A stretch of DNA of 64,000 nucleotides from Campylobacterota bacterium. Its GTDB lineage: Bacteria > Campylobacterota > Campylobacteria > Campylobacterales > Thiovulaceae. The notes below the pieces were generated by a model. It was not told the DNA's origin, did no database searches, and saw only the letters and a list, made by a program, of their open reading frames with translations. Positions 28,640 through 38,000 of this stretch are shown piece after piece. The stretch's first letter is position 1, and the number at the start of each line of letters is the position of its first letter. Location of the stretch: positions 1 to 64,000 of the forward strand of contig JASKOM010000006.1 of NCBI GenBank assembly GCA_030152305.1, in the 5' to 3' direction. The position numbers were made by a program, and so were the translations under genes.

Positions 28640-29110
28640 TTATTTATCTTTTTCGCTAAACAGTTCTTTATTTTTGCTTTTAAATAATTTAGCTCTGTCT
28701 ATTTTATTGTCTTGATTATTTATTATTTTAGGTTCTTCGGGAATATATTCCGAAAAATTTATTAACATAGGATTTTTTCCTATAAATATTTGATAAATAT
28801 CTAATAAATTTATAGAAACTTCACTTTCTTTCATATTATTGTTATTTCCAAAACCAGCACGAAAAATAAACTTATTTTGAATAGAAATTGCCGTTTCAAA
28901 ACTGTAACCGACGATATCAAATCGCATGTGTGAATAATCTTTATTAATAACTCCGATGATTTCTGGGGTCATATTTACACCTGCTGTTTTAACGATTATC
29001 GAAAAAGTTGTTTGTGAATTTAATAATAAACTCAACACCTCATCGATATGTTTTTTTGATAAATCAGCAAAGTTTTCACTGGAAAAAATATTTGCATTCG
29101 TCAAAGTCAT
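28640..29110 (-). CDS. hypothetical protein coupled to an OsmC-like gene
   Basis: A 156-residue soluble protein, not recognised. The N-terminal part is helical (FADLSKKHIDEVLSLLLN) followed by alternating strands (FSIIVKTAGVNMTPEIIGVI) and a Lys/Glu-rich tail. It overlaps the OsmC-like gene by 4 bases (ATGA), so the two are translationally coupled and may act together. An octamer at 29037 encodes IDEVL. No signal peptide is present. Confidence 0.6.
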   Translation of the reverse strand: MTLTNANIFSSENFADLSKKHIDEVLSLLLNSQTTFSIIVKTAGVNMTPEIIGVINKDYSHMRFDIVGYSFETAISIQNKFIFRAGFGNNNNMKESEVSINLLDIYQIFIGKNPMLINFSEYIPEEPKIINNQDNKIDRAKLFKSKNKELFSEKDK

Positions 29111-29598
29111 GTATTACAAGCTCCACCGATTTCTTCAGGAATATCTGTTAAAACAGGAGAAATTATTCCACTTTCGATTTCGTTTTTAGAAGCTATTTCG
29201 ATCCCATTATGAATAATCGAAAAACTTATTTTAGAAACACCACGAACTGTATTAACGGTTGAACAATAAGTTTCGAGAGTTGATAAAACCCATCGTCTTG
29301 CAATTAAATCAGAAGAATCTGAATTAAATTTATAAATTAAATGAATTTCATTGAATTTGCGAGGAGCCGAATCATTTCTAACAACTTCACCAATAATTTG
29401 AAGTTCTGAAATTTTATAATTACCATTTTTTGGAAGCATAATCATATCAGTAGCGCTACAAGCTATTAAACCTGATAAAAAATATTCAACTGGTGAAATT
29501 ACCGAAGGCATAATAACAAAATGACTTTTTGATGTTTCGGCTAAAAATTTCATATCTTCTGAAGAATGACCACTTGAATGAGAAATCGTAATTTTCAA
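29107..29598 (-). CDS. OsmC/Ohr-family protein
   Basis: A 163-residue protein with the OsmC fold pattern: a first reactive Cys in GLIACSATDMIML on the central helix and a second in LETYCSTVNTV, the pair used for peroxide reduction in this family. Strands such as YKISELQIIGEVV precede. A C-terminal extension ends in GGACNT. A role in organic peroxide or thiol stress is likely from the family; the actual substrate is unknown. It follows lpxA by 16 bases. Confidence 0.75.
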   Translation of the reverse strand: MKITISHSSGHSSEDMKFLAETSKSHFVIMPSVISPVEYFLSGLIACSATDMIMLPKNGNYKISELQIIGEVVRNDSAPRKFNEIHLIYKFNSDSSDLIARRWVLSTLETYCSTVNTVRGVSKISFSIIHNGIEIASKNEIESGIISPVLTDIPEEIGGACNT

Positions 29599-29614
29599 AA
29601 CAAACCTTTCTAAT

Positions 29615-30436
29615 CTAATCTATTTTTTCTTCGCTGTTATCTTCGATAACTTGTTCGCTATTTCGCTGATACGGAATACCTCTTTTATTATTAATAACAA
29701 ACATTAATAAATTAATACTATGAATATTTTTTTCATCTTTTAATAAATTTGTAGCATTTTCAAGAAGAGGCAATTCACTTTTAAATAAATTAATATATAT
29801 TTTTTTAATAGCATCGATATCAGATCTATGTAATTTTCGTCTTAGTCCTGTAAAATTCAGACCTCTTAAATATGCACGATTGCCTTCAGCGAGACAATAC
29901 GGAGGAATATCTTGAGCGACAGCGGAAGCACCACCGATCATTGCAAATTCGCCGATATGAACAAATTGATGAACAGGAGTTAAACCACCAATAACTGCAT
30001 GATCTCCGATACGAACATGTCCGCCAAGAGTAACACCGTTTGCCAATATCGTATTATTTTCAATAATACAATCGTGAGCGACATGAACATATGCCATTAA
30101 AAGATTTTTATTTCCTATGACTGTTTTACCGCCACCACCAGCTGTGCCAGGATTTAACATCGTAAATTCTCTTATTATATTTTCATTGCCAATAATTAAT
30201 TCTACTTGTTCACCACGATATTTTAAATCTTGAGGTTGAGAACCTAGAACAGCATATGAAAATATTTGATTTTTCTCGCCTATTTTTGTTTTACCGTAAA
30301 TACAAACACCTTGAGCAAGAGTTGTATTGTCTCCAATTTCGGCATCTTTAGAAACAAAACAGAATGGAGCAATAGATACATTTTTGCCAATCTTTGCACC
30401 ATCTTCAATAATTGCTAACGGAGAAATATAAATCAT
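29615..30436 (-). CDS. lpxA: UDP-N-acetylglucosamine acyltransferase LpxA
   Basis: First step of lipid A synthesis, transferring a 3-hydroxyacyl chain to UDP-GlcNAc. The protein is a left-handed beta helix of hexapeptide repeats (IGKNVSIAPFCFV, IGDNTTLAQGVCI), with the catalytic His in MAYVHVAHDC and the C-terminal GLRRKLHRSDIDAIKKIY helix. I start at ATG 30436, preceded by AGGTAGGA and beginning MIYISPLA; the longer frame to 30457 overlaps fabZ. It follows fabZ by 10 bases. Confidence 0.96.
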   Translation of the reverse strand: MIYISPLAIIEDGAKIGKNVSIAPFCFVSKDAEIGDNTTLAQGVCIYGKTKIGEKNQIFSYAVLGSQPQDLKYRGEQVELIIGNENIIREFTMLNPGTAGGGGKTVIGNKNLLMAYVHVAHDCIIENNTILANGVTLGGHVRIGDHAVIGGLTPVHQFVHIGEFAMIGGASAVAQDIPPYCLAEGNRAYLRGLNFTGLRRKLHRSDIDAIKKIYINLFKSELPLLENATNLLKDEKNIHSINLLMFVINNKRGIPYQRNSEQVIEDNSEEKID

Positions 30437-30446
30437 TCCTACCTCT

Positions 30447-30893
30447 CTATTTATCAACGATCATTGCTTTTAATTCAGCTTCAGCAACAAGTTCCCCATT
30501 TACAAATGCCTTGCCATCTAAAACCCAAACTTTTCCACGATTCTTTATTACACTTATTAAATATTCTAATTTATCACCTGGTGTAACAGGTGTTCTAAAT
30601 TTTGCTCGATCGATACTCATAAAATATACGACTTTGTTTTTAATATCTTCATGAGAAATATCCTTCATGCTTTTAAATGCTAAAACTCCACCAGCTTGAG
30701 CCATTCCTTCGATAATCATTACACCAGGATATATTGGATGCCCAGGAAAATGTCCTTGAAAAATATGCTCTCCGATAGTTATATTTTTATAAGCACGGAT
30801 ACTTTCTTTTGGAATAATTTCTTCAACTCGATCGATTAATAAAAATGGATATCGATGAGGTAATATTTTTTCTATCTCTCTAACATTCATCAA
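30447..30893 (-). CDS. fabZ: 3-hydroxyacyl-ACP dehydratase FabZ
   Basis: Dehydrates hydroxyacyl-ACP in fatty acid elongation. The 148 residues are a single hot-dog fold with [13 protein letters not shown] at the N terminus and the active-site block [20 protein letters not shown] (His52). FabZ and LpxA compete for the same 3-hydroxyacyl-ACP, and their genes are commonly paired. An octamer at 30854 is read as PHR, inside the first conserved motif. Confidence 0.97.
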   Translation of the reverse strand: MMNVREIEKILPHRYPFLLIDRVEEIIPKESIRAYKNITIGEHIFQGHFPGHPIYPGVMIIEGMAQAGGVLAFKSMKDISHEDIKNKVVYFMSIDRAKFRTPVTPGDKLEYLISVIKNRGKVWVLDGKAFVNGELVAEAELKAMIVDK

Positions 30894-31042
30894 ATCGGCT
30901 CCTAAAGTAGCTTTTACTTTAAATATTATATCAGATCAATATATATTGGTTATATTCACAAAACTGTTACATTCGTTTATATTTTATTTACAAACTAATT
31001 TTAAAATTGCATTCGAAATAAAAAAATATCAAAGGATAAAAA

Positions 31043-31534
31043 ATGAAAAAAATTATTGCAGGACTTACAACAGTAGCTTTATTAACAGTTGGATTACAAG
31101 CTGGACACAGAGGTGGCGGAAAAGGTCAAGCGACAACAACATCGCTTTCTCAACCAATTTTTATGGGTGGAAAACATGGCGGACATCCAATTTTACGAGC
31201 TGTAACACAAATTAGCACAATCACAACAGCACAATTAACATCTATTTCTACAATTTTGTCAGACGAACGAACTGCAATGCAAAATCTTCATACAGAACGA
31301 GTAACAAATTCACCAATGTCAAAATTTATTTCGACAACAACTGGACTTGATCGAGAAGATTTTTTAACAGCTGAAGCTGAATTTTCGGCAAAAATGGCAA
31401 CAATAAAAGCCGATACGATTTCAAGTATATTAGCTACACTTTTACCTGAACAAATAACAGAGTTAATTACTCTATTACAAGCTGTCGAGGTAACAAGTGC
31501 AACAACAACAACAGAAAGTAACACAACAAACTAA
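31043..31534 (+). CDS. small periplasmic Spy/CpxP-like protein
   Basis: A 163-residue exported protein with a signal peptide (KIIAGLTTVALLTVGLQA). The mature N terminus is Gly/His-rich (GHRGGGKG, GGKHGGHP), which could bind metal. The body is helical with repeated LTxxQ-like turns (TTAQLTSISTIL, LPEQITELITLLQ), as in Spy/CpxP-type chaperones. The tail is Thr-rich with an ESNTT sequon. It is the first gene of a stress-response-like operon with a response regulator and sensor kinase, analogous to CpxP with CpxRA. RBS AAGGA sits 7 bases before the ATG. Confidence 0.6.
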   Translation: MKKIIAGLTTVALLTVGLQAGHRGGGKGQATTTSLSQPIFMGGKHGGHPILRAVTQISTITTAQLTSISTILSDERTAMQNLHTERVTNSPMSKFISTTTGLDREDFLTAEAEFSAKMATIKADTISSILATLLPEQITELITLLQAVEVTSATTTTESNTTN

Positions 31535-32225
31535 TATAAATAAAATCGCAATGATTGAAGATGATGAAGAAATTGCTGAATTACTGCTTCTTTATCTTCA
31601 ACAATTTGGTTATTCCGCGGAGAACTTTTCTAATCCGTTAAATGGACTAAAAGCTCTTCAATCCAATAGTTATTCTCTTCTTATACTTGATCTTTCATTG
31701 CCAAAAATAGACGGTCTTGAATTATTAAAAGAAATTCGTAAATTTTCTAATATTCCTATTATTATCTCTTCTGCCCGAGGTTCAGTTCGCGATAAAGTCG
31801 AAGGATTAAATCTTGGAGCTGATGATTATCTTCCCAAACCTTACGAACCAATCGAATTAATTGCAAGAATAAAAGCTATTTTAAAGCGAATGTCAAATAA
31901 CGAAATTAATAAATTCAATTCGTATGTTCCTTTTTTTACGATCGATTCAAATCGTATTTTTAAAAATGGTGAATATATAAATCTGACTGGAGCCGAATAT
32001 GAAATCATGAAAATATTCATCGAAAATAGCGGAAAAATATTATCTCGCGATGAAATTCTCGATCAGGCGAAATCGATAAGCTGGGATTCTATCGATCGAA
32101 CTATTGATGTTATCGTTAGTCGGATTCGACATAAAATCGAAAACAATCCACGAACACCAGAATATATTTTATCAATCAGAGGAGTCGGCTATAAATTTGT
32201 TCAACCGTCATTCGATAATCTTTAA
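31497..32225 (+). CDS. OmpR-family response regulator (ArsR-type)
   Basis: A two-domain regulator: receiver with acidic pocket IEDDEE, phosphoacceptor Asp in LLILDLSLP and Lys in LPKPYEP, then a winged-helix DNA-binding domain (LTGAEYEIMKIFIEN, RTIDVIVSRIRHKIE, YILSIRGVGYKF). It resembles HP0166-type ArsR regulators. The start is unclear: beginning at ATG 31551 would delete strand 1 of the receiver, so a start further up is needed, either GTG 31497 (overlapping the Spy-like gene by 38 bases) or a rare ATA at 31536. It is followed by its kinase with a 29-base overlap. Confidence 0.88.
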   Translation: MQQQQQKVTQQTNINKIAMIEDDEEIAELLLLYLQQFGYSAENFSNPLNGLKALQSNSYSLLILDLSLPKIDGLELLKEIRKFSNIPIIISSARGSVRDKVEGLNLGADDYLPKPYEPIELIARIKAILKRMSNNEINKFNSYVPFFTIDSNRIFKNGEYINLTGAEYEIMKIFIENSGKILSRDEILDQAKSISWDSIDRTIDVIVSRIRHKIENNPRTPEYILSIRGVGYKFVQPSFDNL

Positions 32226-33552
32226 GATTCAACTTCTTTTTTTATTTTCGGTTTCTGCAATTGGCATAACAACAACGATTATTCAAATTGATATTAATCG
32301 TTCTGAAAATGCTGAACTTTTTCATAAATTAATGACTAAAAGATATGATCAATTTGATGAACCACTCGAACGAGTTTCTCCAGAATTAGAAATTGAAATT
32401 TTAAAAAACGGTGAAAAAATCGAACCAAAACCGTTTCATAAATTAGATAAAAAAGATAAAGATTTTGATCGTTTTGATAAATTTGACAAACAGCATAAAA
32501 TCGAATTTGAAAAAGAAAATAACAATTTAAATGACCAGAATGACGAATTTAAATTTCGGCAAAAGTTCAAACCTCATCGAGATCGTGATCATAAAAAACA
32601 AGAAATTATTTTATACGAATCTCATATATATTTTTTAATGCCAAATGGCAAAATATTTGATTCGCATGAAAATTTAATTACGAATTATCATCCGACATTT
32701 ATCGGTTTAGCAATTGCATTTTTGCTTTCAGCTCTTTTATTTTTTGTTCAGCGAAGTCTTCAACCATTGCGAAATCTTGAAATTGCAATTAGAAAATTTG
32801 GCGATCGCGAAGCTATCCATGAAATAAAAAATATAAAATCTCACGATGAGGTCGGCAGAATTTGGAGTGAATTTTTGCGAACAGCTGAAAAAATAGACAG
32901 TCTTGAACGAGGTCGAGAGCTATTTTTAAGAAATATTTTGCATGAACTTAGAACACCGATTACAAAAGGCAAATTAGCTCTTGCACTTCTTGAACAGCGA
33001 GAACAACGACGAGAAACTGAAATTTTGAATCTTGTTTTCAATCGTCTTGATTCGCTTCTTGGCGAAATGGTAAATATCGAACGACTGGTTTCTCGAGCGG
33101 GAAATCAACAACCAATGACAAAAGGCAATTTAAAAAATGTTATCGAAGAGGCTATCAAATTAGGTTTTATCGATATTAATAAAATAGAAATTTCTGGTGA
33201 TGGCGATGCATATTTTGATCATTCATTATTATCGATTGGATTTAAAAATTTAATTGACAACGGAATAAAATATTCAGAAAATAATAAAATTAAAATAAAA
33301 ATCATTAAAAATAAAATATATTTTATTTCAAAAGGTGATAAATTAAATAAAAGTTGGGATGAATATATTAGACCGTTTAATCATTCACAAATTACATCAA
33401 AACGAGGTTTTGGTTTAGGTTTATATATTACAAATGAAATAGCATTAAAACACGATTGGCTTTTAGTTTATAACTATATTTGCGGACATAATATTTTTAT
33501 ATTAAAAACAAACGGAATCGTTCAGACTCCGTCTGTTATCATGAAATATTAA
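32197..33552 (+). CDS. ArsS-type membrane sensor histidine kinase
   Basis: Two membrane helices (near the N terminus and at IGLAIAFLLSALLFFV) flank a periplasmic domain rich in Lys, Asp, Phe and His (a run of DRFDKFDKQ-like repeats). HAMP-like sequence leads to the phosphoacceptor in FLRNILHELRTPITKGKL, and the ATPase domain has LIDNGIKYSE and GFGLGLYITNE. The FLRNI-HEL-TPITKGK box is that of epsilonproteobacterial ArsS kinases, which sense acid. I start at TTG 32197 (GGAG upstream); the longer frame adds residues overlapping the regulator. Octamers at 32571 (PHR) and 32845 (DEV). Confidence 0.87.
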   Translation: MFNRHSIIFKIQLLFLFSVSAIGITTTIIQIDINRSENAELFHKLMTKRYDQFDEPLERVSPELEIEILKNGEKIEPKPFHKLDKKDKDFDRFDKFDKQHKIEFEKENNNLNDQNDEFKFRQKFKPHRDRDHKKQEIILYESHIYFLMPNGKIFDSHENLITNYHPTFIGLAIAFLLSALLFFVQRSLQPLRNLEIAIRKFGDREAIHEIKNIKSHDEVGRIWSEFLRTAEKIDSLERGRELFLRNILHELRTPITKGKLALALLEQREQRRETEILNLVFNRLDSLLGEMVNIERLVSRAGNQQPMTKGNLKNVIEEAIKLGFIDINKIEISGDGDAYFDHSLLSIGFKNLIDNGIKYSENNKIKIKIIKNKIYFISKGDKLNKSWDEYIRPFNHSQITSKRGFGLGLYITNEIALKHDWLLVYNYICGHNIFILKTNGIVQTPSVIMKY

Positions 33553-34863
33553 CTATTTAATTAATAATTTTTCTAAGTCTTCTTTTGCTGTTGATGTCAA
33601 ATGAAGATTAAATTGCTGAACAATAAAATTCGTGATATCTTCATTTAAAAATTGTGGAGCTTTTGGCCCAAGATAAATATTTTTAATTCCAAGTGAAAAT
33701 AGAGCCAAAAGAATAATTACAGCTTTTTGTTCCATCCACGAAAGAACTATCGAAATAGGCAATTCATTAATATTTTTATTAAGAGCATTTGCCAAAGCTA
33801 CGGCAATTTGAATTGCACCGTTGCTATCGTTACATTGACCTAAATCTAAATATCGCGGAATATTCGTATCTGGAATATTTCCTAAATCTAAATCGTTAAA
33901 TCTAAATTTTCCACAACTTGAAGTTATGACAATACAGTCATTTGGCAATTGTTGAACAAATTCTCGATAATATTCTCCACCTTTACCAGGTGCATCGCAA
34001 CCTGCAACAACAAAAAACTGTCGTATTTTTTTAGAATTCAAAGCATCTATAATTTCTCCAGCCATCGATAAAACAGTTCGATAATTATGTCCAGTTTGTA
34101 AAACCTCATCACTAATAAAATCTACATCTGGCAACGATAAAGTCTGTTCGATAATTTCGTTAAAGTTTTCATTGTCTATTTTTTTAGCTCCTTCGACACC
34201 AACAATTTTATAAGTATATAAACGATCAAGATAATTTGCTGATTTTTTCGGCGGAACAATGCAATTCGTATTTACGATAATCGTTCCGTTCCAACTTTGA
34301 AATAATTTTGTTTGGTCAAACCAAGCTTCGCCAATATTGCCTTTTAAATGCGAATATTTTTTTAATTGCGGATAACCATGAGCTGGAAGCATTTCAGAAT
34401 GTGTATAAATATTTATATTTTTGCCGTTTGTTGCCTCGAGCAATTTTTCAAGCATAAATAAATTATGTCCGCTGACAAGAATTGCTTTGCCTGAAGCTGA
34501 ATTTTGTGAAACAGTAATCGGTTTTGGAATGCCAAATTTTTCAACATGAGCATCACCAAGAAGATTCATAACTTCGACACCAGCTCGACCAACTCGCATA
34601 AGTTGAGCGATATGTTCATCAAAATTAAAATTAACATTTGTCAAAGTAAAATACAAAGTTTCGCTGATAACATCGTCTACATTTTTTGTCATTTCAGGTT
34701 TTAATTCATTTAAATGTTCTCGATAAGCACTTAAACCTTTTAAACCAAAAATCATAATATCTTGAAGTCGAGCAAGATTTTCATCTTTTCCACAAGTTCC
34801 GACATGTTGTCCGCCGATTCCACAACCGCCAGACATACTCATTTCGCATTGATAACAAAACAT
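33553..34863 (-). CDS. hcp: short (class III) hybrid-cluster protein
   Basis: Hcp reduces hydroxylamine or nitric oxide at a hybrid Fe-S-O cluster and is linked to nitrosative stress. The N terminus FCYQCEMS with Cys3, Cys6, Cys14 and Cys24 holds the first cluster; the hybrid-cluster cysteines lie in VVAGCDAPGKG, ITSSCGKFRF and LGQCNDSNGA. At 436 residues it lacks about 110 residues of the central helices of class I and II proteins (about 545), as in the class III group. It stands alone, with the adjacent convergent ArsS gene ending one base away. Confidence 0.93.
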   Translation of the reverse strand: MFCYQCEMSMSGGCGIGGQHVGTCGKDENLARLQDIMIFGLKGLSAYREHLNELKPEMTKNVDDVISETLYFTLTNVNFNFDEHIAQLMRVGRAGVEVMNLLGDAHVEKFGIPKPITVSQNSASGKAILVSGHNLFMLEKLLEATNGKNINIYTHSEMLPAHGYPQLKKYSHLKGNIGEAWFDQTKLFQSWNGTIIVNTNCIVPPKKSANYLDRLYTYKIVGVEGAKKIDNENFNEIIEQTLSLPDVDFISDEVLQTGHNYRTVLSMAGEIIDALNSKKIRQFFVVAGCDAPGKGGEYYREFVQQLPNDCIVITSSCGKFRFNDLDLGNIPDTNIPRYLDLGQCNDSNGAIQIAVALANALNKNINELPISIVLSWMEQKAVIILLALFSLGIKNIYLGPKAPQFLNEDITNFIVQQFNLHLTSTAKEDLEKLLIK

Positions 34864-34983
34864 TTCATATTCCTTTAAATAAATTATAAATTTAAAAGAA
34901 ATATTACAAGTTAAGTTTTGCTTATATTTTAATCAGAATCAAGAAATATTAAAAAAAAATTAGCTATGAATCAAAGTTTTTCG

Positions 34984-35005
34984 CTCCTCCGTTTGATTGG
35001 AGGAG
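34984..35005 (-). terminator. hairpin downstream of the large surface protein
   Basis: CTCCTCC (34984-34990) pairs with GGAGGAG (34999-35005) around an 8-base loop, 41 bases after the surface-protein stop. Next to it is AAATAGGGGTTT (35007-35018), whose inverted copy lies just upstream of the gene (38870-38881). Confidence 0.5.
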
Positions 35006-35045
35006 GAAATAGGGGTTTTAGAAGTTTGTGTTAAGCGAGAAAAGA

Positions 35046-38000
35046 TTAGTAAGCTATTACTTGACCTGTTGTCATATAAATATTTGAACTTGTGAAATTA
35101 ATTGAACCACCATCTGCATTATGTAAAGCAGCTAAAGTTGTTCTATAAATAGCACCAGCATAATTAACAAATACATATTTTGACGAAGTTGAAGCATATA
35201 ATCTACCATCAAAATTAATTGTAGCTACATGAGTTCCATCAACTTTAACTTGAACGATTTTAATGTCATTTGGTGAAAGACCATCAGTAGCAATGCTTGT
35301 ATTTGTTTCATAAGAAATTGTTACACTGTTACCGTTGTTTCCAACTAAAGTAAATCCTGTATTTCCATTATCAACAATTGTTGTGCTTTGGCAAGTTGCA
35401 TCGTATGATTTTGAGACACTATTTGATGTTGTTGTCGCATCGACTCCAACTATTGAAGCATTTTTATAAATTGGATAGAAAACATCGTTATATGCATCAC
35501 CAAATCTTCCACTTCCTGAAGCTGGGTTTTTGTTAAATTCGCCTGTTCCAGATACAGAAATCATTCTATATGCTCCAAGATCTGTTGAGAAGCTAGAAGC
35601 TTTAGCACATAAGTTATATCCTGTTGAGAAGTTGCTATCTAATTTATTTTTTGTTAAATCACTCTCATTAATATCTGTGCTGTATAGATAATTTGTTACA
35701 CCAGTTGAACCAACAATAGCTACAGTTCTTGTGTCGCCATTTGTTAATGATGTTGTTGGTTTAGCAGGTATTGATTTATCAAAGCTTGTAGAAGCAGTTG
35801 TATAGAAGTTTTCTTTTGTAAATAAAGTCGCAGTTACATTAAGTGTTCCACTTCCTAAATTACCTAAACTATATTCTGAAAAGTTTGCAGTCCATCTATT
35901 ACCAGATGGAGTTAAAGAAATTTCTTTACCACCAATTGTTGCAATACCTCTATCAATGAATGAAGCATTTGCTAATCCTGTAACATCAACAGTGATAGCA
36001 CCATCTCTAATTGCATTAACTGTTGTATAATCATCTGTGTTAGATGCTGTATCGTTTAATATGTCGTGATCATATAAAATTCCACTAATAGTAACTTTTC
36101 CAGCTATATCTCCAGGTTGGCTACCGTCATTAATTAAATAAACCCAATAGCCTTTTTCTTTTTCAAATGAGAATAAATTATAACTATCTGTTGCATCAAA
36201 CCATTCTGTATTGTCTTTTGTTAAATCAACAAAGTTCCAGCCTAAAGAACCTGAACTATTTTCGTTTGTAGAAAGAACTTTTTTAACTTTTAGATTTGTT
36301 TGTTCTTGAAGTGTAACAACTGGATTCGCTTGACTTACTGGAAGAACAGTAGCAAAAACTTTATTGTAACCTAAATCATCTACAAGAGTTTTGATTGTTG
36401 AAATATTCGACTCTGTTGAACCTTTTGTAATTGTTGAACCAGTTTGATCAACTCGTGTGTGAGTTGTTGATTTTGTTGAAGCTGGAGAGAATCTAATATT
36501 ATCGTATGTTGCATTTGTGTCATTACTTTCAAAGAAAAACTGTCCAGTAATAGTTACAGTTGTTTTTACAGTTGGTGTTGCTGTTGCTGTTGCTGTTGTT
36601 GTTGCTGTTGCTTTTAAATTAGATGTTGAGTATGTATCAAAATATCTGTTAATAACTTCTGATAAAGCAGTTGCATATGTTTCATTAGTTTCAGAAGCAC
36701 CAGAAGCAATAGATACATTTACCTCTCTATTTGATAAAGAGTATGTTATATCACTATCTGTTGTTGTAGCAGAATATGAACCTGAAGTTAAACCTACACC
36801 TAATTTAATTGAAACATTATAATCTCTGCCACTTGTTCCATTATAATCTATAGCAAGATTAGAAATATTAAGTTCAGCTACTTTGTCTGTAACAGAGATA
36901 CCATTTGTTTCGTTGACTTCAACTACTAAAGTAACAGTTGTTGTATTGTAGTCTTCGTAATATTTGATACCTGCTCTTGCAAGATTTTCAAGTGTGTAAA
37001 CTTCTTGAATTGTTCCTGAAGCATTAAAGTCAGCTATTGGATCAGTAATTAATTTAAGTCTGCTTGTGCCATAACTTTGATTGACTTTGAAGTCTTTAAT
37101 ATCTGTGTTAGATGAGCCAACATATAAATATCCTGAAGATACGGCAGAATAAAGTTTTAAACCGTTTCCAGCTGTGTTAATTTCTGTTGAGAAATTAGTA
37201 GTTGTATTTGATTCATTAGCAGTTATGTTGATATCATAGCTACCATTTAAATCAATTACATATCTACCACTAACTGAACCACTAGTTTCAACAAGAGCTA
37301 AATACGGTTTAACAATTGTTAAATCTCTAACATAGAAGTTTTCAGGTTCAACAACTAGAATAGTTTCAGCAAGACCGTCAAAGTTTGTGTCAATTCTAAT
37401 TGTTGTTGTGTTAGTTTCTAAATTTGTTTGAGCTGTTGACATACTTGTTTTTAAACTAATATTATTAGTGCCGTTAAAGTCTATTTTTCCATCGTTGACT
37501 GCAAAGTAGTTATCAGTAAATGATGCATTATTTGAAGCAAGTCTTAAACCTAATACATATTGACCATATGTTGAAGTAACACCTGTGTCATTAACATCTA
37601 ATCCAGAACTTCCACTATAATTTAAATCCCAAGCTTGACTAACACCATCAGTCGTTCCAGATGAACCAACAATTTTAAATTGTTTATCTGAAATTAAAAT
37701 AATATTGCTTTCTGTTGCTGATGGATATGCAACAAGGTTAAAGTTTTTAAAAAGAGCTCCATATGCTTTTGCTTGAGCGATTTTTTTATTGATACCTTGA
37801 GCAACTTGTGAAATATTATTATCGTGTCCTGTTACAGTATCAACTGTTATATTCACATCAACACTGTCAATTCCACCAAGATCTTTCAAAGCAATGTTAA
37901 CAGAAGAGTTTCTATCAATCTCAATAATTAAACCAGTTGCTCCAGCTTGAGTTAGCATTGCATCATTGAAAGAAAGCAAGTTCCAACCTTCAACAGGAGA

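Noticed and set aside
36517-36822. Plus-strand 101-codon frame opposite the surface protein
   Set aside because: Val/Ala repeat arises from the antisense of the Ala/Thr codon run; no ribosome site.
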